Source: an uncultured Methanoregula sp. (GTDB lineage Archaea; Halobacteriota; Methanomicrobia; Methanomicrobiales; Methanospirillaceae). From it: a stretch of 64,000 bases of DNA. The stretch covers positions 2,109,539 to 2,173,538 of the forward strand of contig NZ_OY763919.1 in assembly GCF_963667735.1 (NCBI RefSeq), written 5' to 3'. Below, one piece after another: positions 1 to 8,274 of this stretch. The stretch's first letter is position 1. The number at the start of each line of letters is the position of its first letter. Under the pieces are notes generated by a model. The model saw only the letters and a list, made by a program, of their open reading frames with translations, was not told the origin of the DNA and did not search any database. Both the position numbers and the translations under genes were made by a program.

Positions 1-1
1 C

Positions 2-283
2 GTGCACAAGGAAGGGTTGTACGACTGCGCATTCCTGGGCGGGACCAAGAACCTGCTCGCCATCCTGCCCGTTCTTGCAAAGAAAGTCCGGAGGACCATC
101 GTCATCAACGCGGTCCTCCTCTCAACGCTTGCGGATGCGGTCAATGCCCTGCAGGAACTCGGGCTCTTTGTCGAAGTCGTGCAGGTGCAGGTCTCGCGGT
201 CGTACGCAATCGCGGGAAGCGTCATGTTCAAGCCCATCGATCCGGTCTATGTCATTGTCGGGCGGGGAGCAGCATGCTCGTAG
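2..283 (+). CDS. cbiT: Cobalt-precorrin-6B C15-methyltransferase/decarboxylase CbiT, 3' part
   Basis: This is the C-terminal 93 codons of a gene cut by the window edge; an intact CbiT is about 190 residues. The product methylates C15 of the corrin precursor and decarboxylates the C12 acetate side chain in anaerobic cobalamin synthesis. The visible part has the C-terminal strands of a class I SAM methyltransferase (ATIVINAV-like strand, then LGLFVEVVQVQVSRS). The identification rests on this fit plus position: it is directly upstream of, and overlaps by 10 bases, a run of seven other cbi genes. The GTG at position 2 is internal and is not the true start. Confidence 0.85.
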   Translation: MHKEGLYDCAFLGGTKNLLAILPVLAKKVRRTIVINAVLLSTLADAVNALQELGLFVEVVQVQVSRSYAIAGSVMFKPIDPVYVIVGRGAACS

Positions 284-879
284 GGCTCGGCCTCGGGCCG
301 GGGAACCCCGAGCTCCTGACCCTGCGGGCAGTGCGGCTGCTGAAAGAAGCGGACGGCGTTTTTGTGCCGGGCCGGATCGCCCACGACCTGGTTGCCCCGT
401 ACCGGGAGCCGGTGATGCTCGACTTCCCGATGACGGACGATGAGAGAAAGATCCGGAAGTGCCTGGAAGAGAATGCCCGGAAGATCGCTCCCGTGGCAGA
501 GAACGGCCTCGCGGTCTTCGGGATCCTTGGCGACCCGAACTTCTTCTCCACCTTCTCCCGGCTCTGTGCGGTAATTGCGGAGACTCACCCGAAAATCGAA
601 TTCCGGACCGAGCCCGGCATCAGTTCGATCACGGCCTTTGCGGCAGCCGGCGGGGTCTCGATCAACGAGGGCTTCAGTGTCTCGGACGGCACGGTCTCGG
701 ACACGAAAGTCCTCATGAAAGTGAGAAAGCCAAAGGAGAAGGCTCTGCAGATGCGGACCGAGGGTTACCGGGAGTTCGTGCTCGTGGAGCGGATGTACTT
801 CCCGGACATGAAAGTGTACAGGAACGATGAACTGCCCGAAAAGAGCGATTACATGAGCGTGATGTATGCCCGCAAATAA
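274..879 (+). CDS. cbiL: Cobalt-precorrin-2 C20-methyltransferase CbiL
   Basis: Tetrapyrrole methylase of 201 residues that transfers a methyl group from SAM to C20 of cobalt-factor II/precorrin-2, the first committed methylation of the corrin branch. It opens with the family's SAM-binding loop LGLGPGNPELLTLRA and carries GILGDPNFFSTFSR and EPGISSITAFAAAGG, which match CbiL rather than the other tetrapyrrole methylases. It is slightly shorter than typical CbiL (about 230). The start overlaps the end of cbiT and the end overlaps cbiF, so translation is probably coupled within the cbiTLFGHCDE operon. Confidence 0.92.
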   Translation: MLVGLGLGPGNPELLTLRAVRLLKEADGVFVPGRIAHDLVAPYREPVMLDFPMTDDERKIRKCLEENARKIAPVAENGLAVFGILGDPNFFSTFSRLCAVIAETHPKIEFRTEPGISSITAFAAAGGVSINEGFSVSDGTVSDTKVLMKVRKPKEKALQMRTEGYREFVLVERMYFPDMKVYRNDELPEKSDYMSVMYARK

Positions 880-1600
880 TCCTGAAAAAGTGATCTGGTT
901 TGTTGGCGCCGGTCCCGGCGATCCCGAGCTCATCACGGTGAAGGGAAAGAACCTGCTCGAAAAAGCCGACGTGCTCATCTACGCGGGATCGCTTGTCAAC
1001 CCTGTTCTCGTTGCATCGAGCAAAGCCTCCGAGATGGTGGACAGCTGGGGCATGCATCTCGACGATATGGTTGCGCTCATGGCTGACCGGGTGAATGCCG
1101 GGAAGTTTGTTGTCCGGCTTCACTCGGGCGACCCGGCGCTCTATGGCTCGATCGTTGAGCAGATCGCGGAACTCAAAAAGCTCGGGATCGCGGTCCGGAT
1201 CGTTCCCGGTGTCTCCTCGGTCTTTGCCGCTGCTGCCGCCCTCACCACCGAGTACACCCCCCGGGGAGTCTCGGAGACCTTGATCATCACCCGGCCTGCG
1301 GGAAAGACGCTTGAGAAGGATTACATTGCCGAGCTCTCGCAGTACCCGGCCACGATGGCCTTCTTCCTCGGGAGCGAGCACTTTTTTGACATCACGACTA
1401 AACTTGCCTGCCCGAAGGATACCCCGGCAGCGGTGATCTTCCATGCCTCCTGGCCCGACCAGAAGATCATTCTCGGCACGGTTGCGGATATTGCAGGGAA
1501 AGCAAAAGAGGCCGGGATCACCAGGTCCGCACTCCTGATCGTGGGAAAGGCGGTCAGCGGCATTGCATCCGGCTACCAGCGCTCGCACCTCTACTCATGA
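866..1600 (+). CDS. cbiF: Cobalt-precorrin-4 C11-methyltransferase CbiF
   Basis: Tetrapyrrole methylase of 244 residues that methylates C11 of cobalt-precorrin-4. The N-terminal VGAGPGDPELITVKG loop, LHSGDPALYGSI and VPGVSSVFAAAAAL are the conserved elements of the family, and TEYTPRGVSETLIITR is characteristic of CbiF/CobM. Length is normal for the family. Its start overlaps cbiL by 14 bases and its TGA overlaps the cbiG start in an ATGA arrangement, so it is an internal gene of the operon. Confidence 0.94.
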   Translation: MPANNPEKVIWFVGAGPGDPELITVKGKNLLEKADVLIYAGSLVNPVLVASSKASEMVDSWGMHLDDMVALMADRVNAGKFVVRLHSGDPALYGSIVEQIAELKKLGIAVRIVPGVSSVFAAAAALTTEYTPRGVSETLIITRPAGKTLEKDYIAELSQYPATMAFFLGSEHFFDITTKLACPKDTPAAVIFHASWPDQKIILGTVADIAGKAKEAGITRSALLIVGKAVSGIASGYQRSHLYS

Positions 1601-2469
1601 CTGGGACCGTTGTTGTTGCCCTGAAACGTTTCCTTCCCGATGCAGAACGCATAGCTTCCTTTCTCGATGCCGAGGTTATCGAGTACTCCCCGGCCGTCTT
1701 TTCCGATAATTTCCCGGTTGTCCGGCGCATCGTTGCCCTGATGTCGATGGGCATCGTTGTCCGGGGGATCGCCCCGCTCCTGAAAGACAAATGGAACGAC
1801 CCGTCGGTCGTGGTCGTGAGCCCGGACTTCCGGTTCGCCATTCCGCTTCTCGGCGGCCACCATGGGGCAAACGAGCTGGCAAAGGAGCTGGCCGGGCTCG
1901 GGCTTGTTCCCGTCATCACCACCGCAACCGAAGCCACCGGCCGGGATTCTGTCGAGGCGATCGCGGACCGGGCCGGCTGCGATATCGTGAACAAAGACTC
2001 CACCCGGCAGGTGAATGCCGCGATGCTGGATGACGATGTGCCGGTCCACGCGGTCAAAGGACCCGGGATCGTGATTGCCGGTCCCGATGTCTCGTTCCTG
2101 GTAAAGAAGGGAGAGTACACGGTCGGTGTCGGCTGCCGCAAAGGGGTTGCGGCCGATGAAGTTTCCCAAGCGATCCGCCAGGCGCTCGCTGAGTCGGACA
2201 TTGAGCCGGAGAACGTGCTCGTATATGCCACGACCGCAAAGAAGCTCCACGAGGCCGGGCTTTCCGAGGGTGTCGGGGCAGTTTCTGGCAATTTAATATT
2301 CCTGGACGATGATACAATAAACGCTATTGGGGGAACCTCACCCTCGCGGGCCGGAAAGATCGGCCTTCTCGGGGTTGCAGAACCCGCAGCGCTTGCTGTT
2401 TCTCGGCAGAAGAAACTGGTCATGCAAAAGAAAGTTTACGGGAGAGTCACGGTTGCCATCGCACACTAA
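1597..2469 (+). CDS. cbiG: Cobalt-precorrin-5A hydrolase CbiG
   Basis: Protein of 290 residues that opens the delta-lactone of cobalt-precorrin-5A and releases acetaldehyde, contracting the ring in the oxygen-independent route. The N-terminal half has the motifs RRIVALMSMGIVVRGIAPLL and LLGGHHGANELA, and the C-terminal half has the conserved VGVGCRKG and GNLIFLDDDTINA. The presence of cbiG, rather than cobG or cobF, marks the pathway as the early-cobalt anaerobic one, as expected for a methanogen. It overlaps the cbiH start at its 3' end. Confidence 0.93.
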   Translation: MTGTVVVALKRFLPDAERIASFLDAEVIEYSPAVFSDNFPVVRRIVALMSMGIVVRGIAPLLKDKWNDPSVVVVSPDFRFAIPLLGGHHGANELAKELAGLGLVPVITTATEATGRDSVEAIADRAGCDIVNKDSTRQVNAAMLDDDVPVHAVKGPGIVIAGPDVSFLVKKGEYTVGVGCRKGVAADEVSQAIRQALAESDIEPENVLVYATTAKKLHEAGLSEGVGAVSGNLIFLDDDTINAIGGTSPSRAGKIGLLGVAEPAALAVSRQKKLVMQKKVYGRVTVAIAH

Positions 2470-3235
2470 CACCACTGGATCGCTCGCCATCGTGGGCCTT
2501 GGCCCCGGCCGCATGGAGTACATCACCCCCCGGGCTCTCAAGGCCGTGGCCGGTGCGGATTATGTCATCGGCAATGCCTCCTATCTCGAACCGCTCGAAC
2601 CGGTCCTAACAGGCAAGCAGGTCATCCGGAGCTCGATGGGAAAAGAGGTCGAGCGGGCAAAGCAGGCGATCGAGCTTGCCCATATGCACAAGGTCGCCAT
2701 CGTCTCGGGCGGGGATGCCGGTGTCTACGGCATGGCAAGCATCGTGCTCGAAGTGCTTGAACACGCGGGCGATGTGATCGATGTCGAGGTGATCCCGGGC
2801 GTCACGGCCGCCAATGCCGCCGCATCCCGGGTGGGCTCGCCCCTGTCGGGAGATTTTGCGGTCATCAGTCTCTCGGATCTCTTAACCCCGCTTGACGTGA
2901 TCGAGCAGCGCCTCGATGCGGTCTTCTCGGTCGGGATCCCGGTTGTGCTGTACAATCCCAAGAGCCGGGGCCGGCCGCACAACTTTTCGCTTGCAATCGG
3001 GCACGCGAGAAAACATCTCGATCCAACCACGCCGGTTGCGATCGTGAAAAATGCCCTGAGGGATGACGAGGAGCAGATCATTACAACCCTTCAGGAGATC
3101 GAGTCTGTGGAGGAAGCAGTGGATATGCACACCACGGTCATCATCGGCGGAAGAGAGAGCAGGATCTGGAGGATGAAGGATAATGTCAAAGGAATCATCA
3201 CACCACGGGGATACCACCGCAAATACGTATATTGA
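2453..3235 (+). CDS. cbiH: Cobalt-precorrin-3B C17-methyltransferase CbiH
   Basis: Tetrapyrrole methylase of about 260 residues catalysing C17 methylation and ring contraction. Motifs include VGLGPGRMEYITPRAL, SGGDAGVYGMAS, VEVIPGVTAANAAASRVGSPL and VVLYNPKSRGRP, typical of CbiH/CobJ. An upstream reading-frame extension to 2327 lies wholly inside cbiG and shows no family similarity. I place the start at TTG 2453, preceded by GGGAGAG at a good spacing, which gives an N-terminus just ahead of the SAM-binding loop. The start codon choice is uncertain by a few residues, but the identity is not. Confidence 0.92.
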   Translation: MPSHTNTTGSLAIVGLGPGRMEYITPRALKAVAGADYVIGNASYLEPLEPVLTGKQVIRSSMGKEVERAKQAIELAHMHKVAIVSGGDAGVYGMASIVLEVLEHAGDVIDVEVIPGVTAANAAASRVGSPLSGDFAVISLSDLLTPLDVIEQRLDAVFSVGIPVVLYNPKSRGRPHNFSLAIGHARKHLDPTTPVAIVKNALRDDEEQIITTLQEIESVEEAVDMHTTVIIGGRESRIWRMKDNVKGIITPRGYHRKYVY

Positions 3236-3869
3236 TCCCGGCGCCGACACAAAAGAAGGCTACGCGATCTCGAAGAAGTCCCGGACGCTTGCCCGCCAGA
3301 TGGTGGGAAACTTAACCGTCGAGGACCGGATCAAGCAGCGGTGCTCGGTTGCCGTTGGCGATTTTGCCATGGCCGATCTCATGCGGTTCCATAAGAACCC
3401 GGTCAAGGCTGCGCTCGATGCCCTCCGGAACCGGGCCCCGGTCATCACCGATATCCGGATGGTCCAGGTCGGGATCCAGAAGAAAGGGCACCAGAGCGAA
3501 GTGCTCTGTGCGCTCGACTTCGGATCCGATCTTGCCAGGAAGGACGGGATCACGCGGAGCTCGGCAGGTTTCCTTGCCTTGAAGGAGAAACTCCCGGGTT
3601 CGATCGTTGTCATCGGGAACGCCCCCTCCGCTCTCCTCTCGCTCTGCGGGATGGTAAAGGAAGGCGTACGCCCGGCGGTCATCATCGGGGCACCGGTCGG
3701 GTTTGTCAATGCAGCCGAGTCCAAGGAACTCCTCCGGACCATCGATATCCCGTCCATCTCCACCGAAGGGACACGGGGCGGGACGCCGGTTGCGGTCGCC
3801 TCGCTCAATGAGTGCATCACGATCTTCATCGAGGGCACGTCCGATGCGGGATCCGGTAACCGGCTTTGA
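3183..3869 (+). CDS. cbiC: Cobalt-precorrin-8 methylmutase CbiC
   Basis: Protein of 228 residues that moves the methyl group from C11 to C12 (cobalt-precorrin-8 to cobyrinate). Family features are the early ISKKSRTLA and the sequence GDFAMADLMRFHKNPVKAALDALRNRAPVITDI, followed by IVVIGNAPSALLSL and IIGAPVGFVNAAESKE. A conserved histidine (RFHKNP here) is the family's catalytic residue. It overlaps the 3' end of cbiH by more than 50 bases in another frame. The first 20 residues are not conserved, so a slightly later start is possible. Confidence 0.93.
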   Translation: MSKESSHHGDTTANTYIDPGADTKEGYAISKKSRTLARQMVGNLTVEDRIKQRCSVAVGDFAMADLMRFHKNPVKAALDALRNRAPVITDIRMVQVGIQKKGHQSEVLCALDFGSDLARKDGITRSSAGFLALKEKLPGSIVVIGNAPSALLSLCGMVKEGVRPAVIIGAPVGFVNAAESKELLRTIDIPSISTEGTRGGTPVAVASLNECITIFIEGTSDAGSGNRL

Positions 3870-4848
3870 GTACCCGGCCCCCTGGGTTTCGCGCTGCACC
3901 GACAATAAAAAGCTCCGGCTCGCCGAGCAGGGCCTCGGTGTCCTGACCGCGTCCGGAACGGTCCTTACCCGTGGATTTACTACCGGGACAACAGCAGCGG
4001 CAGCAGCGAAAGCCGCGACCCTGTCCCTGAAAGGCCCGGTCCGCTCGGTCCGGATCCGGCTTCCCTGCGGCATCCCCGTGGATATTCCGGTGGACGGCCG
4101 GGCCGGGACCGCGACCTGCGCCAAGTTTTCAGGCGATTACCCGGCCGATGTGACGGCAGGCCTTGATTTTATCGCATCGGCGGTGCCCGCAGCCAGCGGC
4201 GTTACCCTCCATTTCGGGGAAGGCATTGGCCGGTTCTCGCGGGACGTTGTCCGGTACCACAAGAACGATCCGGCTGTCAGCCCGCCAGTACTCTCCTGCC
4301 TTCATTCCTCTGTAGAAGAAGCTCTCGAAGAGACCGGCCTTTCTGGCGTAACCGTGACGATCAGGATCCCCCGCGGCGCAGACGTTGCAAGGCACACGCT
4401 CAATCCCCGGGTCGGTGTCCAGGGAGGTATCTCGGTCCTCGGGACTACCGGGTTTGTCGAACCCTGGGACGATCACCTCACCGAATCGACCATCGAAAGG
4501 ATTGCCCAGGCAAAAGACCCGGTCCTGACCACCGGAAGGCTCGGCCTCCGGTATTCCCGGCTCCTGTTCCCGGACCGGGACGTCATTCTCGTGGGAGGAA
4601 AGATCGAAAAGACGCTGGCGGTTGCCCGGGGAAAGATCGTGCTCTGCGGCCTTCCTGCTCTCATACTCCGGTACATCTGTCCGCAGATCCTGGAAGGCAC
4701 CGGGTGCGGGACTGTGGAAGAACTTGCAGCAACTCCTGCCTTTGCAGGGATCATGAAGAGAACCCTTGACGGCTTCAGGGCGGTCCGGCCGGATGTCCGG
4801 GTCGTGCTCCTGAACCGGGACGGGACAATCCTTGGAGAAACACCATGA
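3844..4848 (+). CDS. cbiD: Cobalt-precorrin-5B C1-methyltransferase CbiD
   Basis: About 334 residues; transfers a SAM methyl group to C1 of cobalt-precorrin-5B. It shows the hallmark LTRGFTTGTTAAAAAKAA near the N-terminus, IPRGADVARHTLNPRVGVQGGISVLGTTG in the middle and CGLPALILRYICPQILEG near the end. The open frame extends upstream to 3703, but that part lies inside cbiC and looks non-coding. ATG 3844 gives a sensible N-terminus and a short overlap with cbiC. The last codon overlaps the cbiE start (ATGA). Confidence 0.93.
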   Translation: MRDPVTGFEYPAPWVSRCTDNKKLRLAEQGLGVLTASGTVLTRGFTTGTTAAAAAKAATLSLKGPVRSVRIRLPCGIPVDIPVDGRAGTATCAKFSGDYPADVTAGLDFIASAVPAASGVTLHFGEGIGRFSRDVVRYHKNDPAVSPPVLSCLHSSVEEALEETGLSGVTVTIRIPRGADVARHTLNPRVGVQGGISVLGTTGFVEPWDDHLTESTIERIAQAKDPVLTTGRLGLRYSRLLFPDRDVILVGGKIEKTLAVARGKIVLCGLPALILRYICPQILEGTGCGTVEELAATPAFAGIMKRTLDGFRAVRPDVRVVLLNRDGTILGETP

Positions 4849-5426
4849 AGATCATTGGCGTTGGCTGCGGGCCGGGCCTCATCACCTCCCAGGCCATCGC
4901 AGAACTGAAAAAAGCACGGATCGTCTATGGATCGGAACGGGCGATCGAACTGGCCCGTCCATTCCTGCGCTCGACCTGCAGTGCAAAATCCATTGACGAT
5001 TTCAAGAGCTTGAACCGCCTTCCCCAGGAGTCGGTCATCCTCTCCACGGGCGATCCCATGCTTGCGGGTCTCGGGTACCTCAAGGGGGAGGTCATCCCGG
5101 GGATCTCCTCTCTCCAGGTGGCAACTGCACGCCTCCACATCCCGCTTGCCCGGGTCTCGGTCGTGGTTGCCCATGGCAGGGGCCACGAGAAAGGGATGAT
5201 CGACACTCTTGCCGAAGTGGAGCGGGGCAAGATCGTCTTTCTGCTGGCGGATCCCAAGTTCGATGTAGAGGAACTGTACCAGCGCCTCGCAGGCCTTCAC
5301 CAGACCCTCCAGATCGCCATCTGCGAGAACCTCGGGTACCCGGACGAACGTATCGTTGTCGGCACAAGCGAGTCCCCGCCCCAGCCATCCGCAGCTCTCT
5401 ATTCCCTGATGATTGGGGTATTTTAG
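4845..5426 (+). CDS. cbiE: Cobalt-precorrin-7 C5-methyltransferase CbiE
   Basis: Tetrapyrrole methylase of 193 residues that methylates C5; it normally acts with the CbiT C15 activity, encoded at the other end of this operon. It shows GVGCGPGLITSQA, ILSTGDPMLAGLGYL and VIPGISSLQVATARLHIPLA, characteristic of CbiE. It is the last cbi gene of the run; a T-rich tract follows within about 20 bases, so the operon probably ends here. Confidence 0.92.
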   Translation: MKIIGVGCGPGLITSQAIAELKKARIVYGSERAIELARPFLRSTCSAKSIDDFKSLNRLPQESVILSTGDPMLAGLGYLKGEVIPGISSLQVATARLHIPLARVSVVVAHGRGHEKGMIDTLAEVERGKIVFLLADPKFDVEELYQRLAGLHQTLQIAICENLGYPDERIVVGTSESPPQPSAALYSLMIGVF

Positions 5427-5443
5427 CGGATCCTTTCTCCACG

Positions 5444-5458
5444 GTTTTTGTTTTTTTT
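5444..5458 (+). terminator. T-tract terminator of the cbi operon
   Basis: A run of five T, a G and then eight T lies just after the cbiE stop. Archaeal RNA polymerase terminates at such non-template T-tracts without needing a strong hairpin. No clear stem precedes it. Confidence 0.6.
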
Positions 5459-5613
5459 CGGGAACCTGAAATTCCGAACGTACCCGTCAGCTCTGGCAAC
5501 CGTTACACCGGAATGAATTCCCGGCTACGGTACCCGTCCTGTTGCAGAGACCCGGCCTGAATACTGTCTTTTTTATTCAATACATTTATCCAGTTTCCGC
5601 GATACCTACTTAC

Positions 5614-7299
5614 ATGGCTGTAACCCTCTTCGGGGAATTTTTGCTTCTGTTCCAGATGGCCTGTGTCGTCTTCCTCTTCACCTACCTTTTCTCGAAGAGC
5701 CGGTTCTATACCCAGATACTCGAGCACCGGGCATCCATTGCAGTCCAGGTGTTTCTGTCGATTGTATTCGGGCTTCTGTCCGTGTACGGAATGAACAGCG
5801 GCATAACTTTTTACACGGCCAATGTCAATATCCGGGATTTCGGCCCCATGGCAGCCGGTCTTGCCTGCGGACCGTATGTCGGGCTCGGGGCAGGGATCAT
5901 CGCGTTTCTGTACCGCCTGTTTGTGGGTGGCACGAATGTCTATGCCGTTGCACTCGGACCCCTTATCGCCGGTATTGCCGGGGGGCTTATCTATTATTAC
6001 AGCAACCGGGACCTGGTCTCGACAAAAAATGCCGTCATCATTACGCTGATCGTGGAGACGCTCGTCTCCGCTCTGGCTCTCTTTGTCCGGTTCCTCGCCG
6101 GTGATACAACCGAGATGATCCTGACTGTCGCGATCAACGTGGCACTCCCCATGATCATCATGACCTCGATAACCGTGGGCATCTTCTGCATCATCCTGCA
6201 CAACGAGATAAATGAGCGGCGTGTCCTGAATGAGAAACTCCGTCTCGAACTGGAAGTCGAGGAACGAAAAAACCTCGAGACGATCATCAATGCCATCGAA
6301 GATCCGGTCTTTGTCAAGGATCGCGAGCACCGGTGGATCCTGGTAAATGACGGGTTCTGCCGGATGTTCGCCCGGCACAGGGAAGATCTTATCGGGAGAA
6401 CAACCTATGATTTTTTCCCGGCCGATCAGGCCCGGCAGTTCTATTCCGATGACGAAACGGTCTTCTCAACCCATTCCGCTCATGAGACGGAAGCCCCCCT
6501 GAAGAATCCGGAAGGACGGGAATACACGGTTCTTTTGAAGAAGACCTATTATCAGGACTCGTCCGGCCAGGAATTCATTGTCGGGATTATCCGGGATGTC
6601 ACCGAGCGGAAACGGATCGAGGTGGCAGTCCAGAACTTAAACAAGAAACTCACCATGCTCTCGTCCATCACGCGGCACGACATCCTGAACCAGCTCATGG
6701 TCCTGATGGGATTTTTGCAGTTCTCGCAGAAACACCTGGGTGACCCGGTCAAGATGCAGGAAGCAATAAACCGCGAGATGAATGCAGCCCAGACGATCGA
6801 ACGGCAGATCGTCTTCACCCGGGATTACCAGGATCTCGGGACCAGCGTTCCTTCCTGGAGAAATGTGCTCCATCTCATTGCATCCGCAAAGAGCCAGCTG
6901 ACCTCTGCAGCGGATATCACGTTTTCGGTCCAGGTTCCCCCCATGGAGATCTTTGCCGATGCTCTGATCGAGAAGGTCTTCTACAATCTTATGGAAAATT
7001 CCATCCGGCACGGGGGGCATGTCACGGCGATCAGTTTTGTCTTTGTGGAGACGGAGACGGGCGGGCTTATCGTTTACACGGATAACGGGACGGGCATCTC
7101 TGCAGAAGACAAAAAACATCTCTTCGTACGCGGGTTTGGGAAAAATACCGGGCTCGGTCTCTTCCTCTCCCGGGAGATCCTGGCTATCACCGGCATCACG
7201 CTTGACGAGACCGGCCGGCCCGGGACAGGTGTCCGGTTCGAGATTCTCATCCCCCGGGGAGGGTACCGGTTTCCCGCGAATCCGGCCAAATCTCCCTGA
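5614..7299 (+). CDS. Membrane histidine kinase, LytS-type 5TM sensor with PAS domain
   Basis: About 561 residues from ATG 5614. Residues 1-200 hold five or six membrane helices of the 5TM-5TMR_LYT type (GPMAAGLACGPYVGLGAGIIAF). A PAS domain follows (AIEDPVFVKDREHRWILVNDGFC ... EFIVGIIRDVTERK). The kinase core has an H-box ITRHDILNQL near residue 353, an N-box NLMENSIRHG, DNGTGI and GLGLFLSREIL. It should autophosphorylate in response to a ligand sensed by the membrane or PAS part. An upstream extension to TTG 5542 is possible, but I prefer the ATG. No response regulator lies beside it. The H-box wording and the FGKNTGLGLFLSREILAITGI block recur in the kinase at 24373. Confidence 0.88.
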   Translation: MAVTLFGEFLLLFQMACVVFLFTYLFSKSRFYTQILEHRASIAVQVFLSIVFGLLSVYGMNSGITFYTANVNIRDFGPMAAGLACGPYVGLGAGIIAFLYRLFVGGTNVYAVALGPLIAGIAGGLIYYYSNRDLVSTKNAVIITLIVETLVSALALFVRFLAGDTTEMILTVAINVALPMIIMTSITVGIFCIILHNEINERRVLNEKLRLELEVEERKNLETIINAIEDPVFVKDREHRWILVNDGFCRMFARHREDLIGRTTYDFFPADQARQFYSDDETVFSTHSAHETEAPLKNPEGREYTVLLKKTYYQDSSGQEFIVGIIRDVTERKRIEVAVQNLNKKLTMLSSITRHDILNQLMVLMGFLQFSQKHLGDPVKMQEAINREMNAAQTIERQIVFTRDYQDLGTSVPSWRNVLHLIASAKSQLTSAADITFSVQVPPMEIFADALIEKVFYNLMENSIRHGGHVTAISFVFVETETGGLIVYTDNGTGISAEDKKHLFVRGFGKNTGLGLFLSREILAITGITLDETGRPGTGVRFEILIPRGGYRFPANPAKSP

Positions 7300-7386
7300 A
7301 TGCGTGGGGCCCGGCAAAACCAGAAGAGCGAATTCCCAAATCTTTTTTCCTGTAATGCTGCATATCTTTTACCAGGCAGGATAACG

Positions 7387-7566
7387 ATGGACAAGGCAAC
7401 AAAAAATCAGATCAGCATGGGATTATTTGTCCTCGGGTTTGCGATGATCTTCATCCAGGACTTGAAAAGACTCGATACGATCAACCTTGGGTTCTCGTGG
7501 CCGTTCTCTATTATGTTCTATGTCGGCCTGATCTTCATGGCGGTTGGGTATTATCTCCGGGGCTGA
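7387..7566 (+). CDS. Small two-helix membrane protein
   Basis: 59 residues from ATG 7387, preceded by GGCAGGA. Two hydrophobic segments (MGLFVLGFAMIFIQDL and WPFSIMFYVGLIFMAVGYYL) are separated by a short polar turn, DLKRLDTINLG. It resembles the many small membrane proteins of methanogens that have no assigned function. It lies 90 bases after the sensor kinase on the same strand, but I see no evidence for a joint role. Confidence 0.6.
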   Translation: MDKATKNQISMGLFVLGFAMIFIQDLKRLDTINLGFSWPFSIMFYVGLIFMAVGYYLRG

Positions 7567-7574
7567 CGTTTAAT

Positions 7575-8093
7575 TCAGAGCGATTTGTCACCCATCTCTT
7601 CACGGGTACCTATTTTTATCTCGCATTGCCGGTCGCTGCCGGCGCACATGGTCCGGACAAAGCGTGCGGAATAGTTTTTGTTGAGATGCGGAACCGATGT
7701 CAGGGTCAGGGCCATGCATTTCCGGAAACTGTGCTGGCTGTCACAGCCAAGAGCAGTACATTCGTTCACCAGGGGACAGCGTTTCACCACGATCACGGCC
7801 CGGTCTTCAGCAACTTTGAGGCTCTCGCTGTGGAATCCCGGGCCAAACAGGATGGTCATGATCGTCTTTGTGGTCTCTGCCAGATCCTCGGCCGATCCCA
7901 CCGGAAGGGAGAGGGTATGGGCGATATCGAAGACAGTCCGGGAGAGTTCCATCCAGATCGTCTGCTCGATCTCATCGTATTTCCCGCCCGCGATCTCCCG
8001 GAACGCTGCATCGTACAGGGCCGGGAGCCGGGCAGCGTTCTCGGATGCTATCTTCCATTTTACTTCATCGGGAATCCTGCTGATATCTGCCAT
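7575..8093 (-). CDS. Cysteine-containing conserved protein of unknown function
   Basis: 172 residues, soluble, no signal peptide or membrane segment. The N-terminal half is helical (ENAARLPALYDAAFREIAGGKYDEIEQTIW). The C-terminal half carries five cysteines in CPLVNECTALGCDS, RKCMALT and MCAGSDRQC, which could bind metal or an iron-sulfur cluster. The general look, with a helical part and then a Cys-rich regulatory-type beta part, resembles methanogen proteins annotated as ATC-hydrolase-like, but I cannot confirm that. It converges with the small membrane protein gene. Confidence 0.6.
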   Translation of the reverse strand: MADISRIPDEVKWKIASENAARLPALYDAAFREIAGGKYDEIEQTIWMELSRTVFDIAHTLSLPVGSAEDLAETTKTIMTILFGPGFHSESLKVAEDRAVIVVKRCPLVNECTALGCDSQHSFRKCMALTLTSVPHLNKNYSARFVRTMCAGSDRQCEIKIGTREEMGDKSL

Positions 8094-8274
8094 GGCCTGA
8101 GCTTCCGGTCTTTCAGATCGTTGTTATATGATACACTATTATGAATTGTTGGGTGGAGGCAGCTGCCTCCTCATCAGCGGTCTAAACGAGTCATGTTCTT
8201 GTAGAGAGCGTTTCCTTTCACGACAGGTCCGGAACCCCATTCCCCTTCCGATACCATTTATCCCATTGCCGGTA

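Noticed and set aside
247..978. Long antisense frame over cbiL/cbiF
   Set aside because: It is the shadow of well-supported cbi genes; the protein is His/Arg/Pro-rich without any family pattern. The same applies to most other long antisense frames in GC-rich genes.
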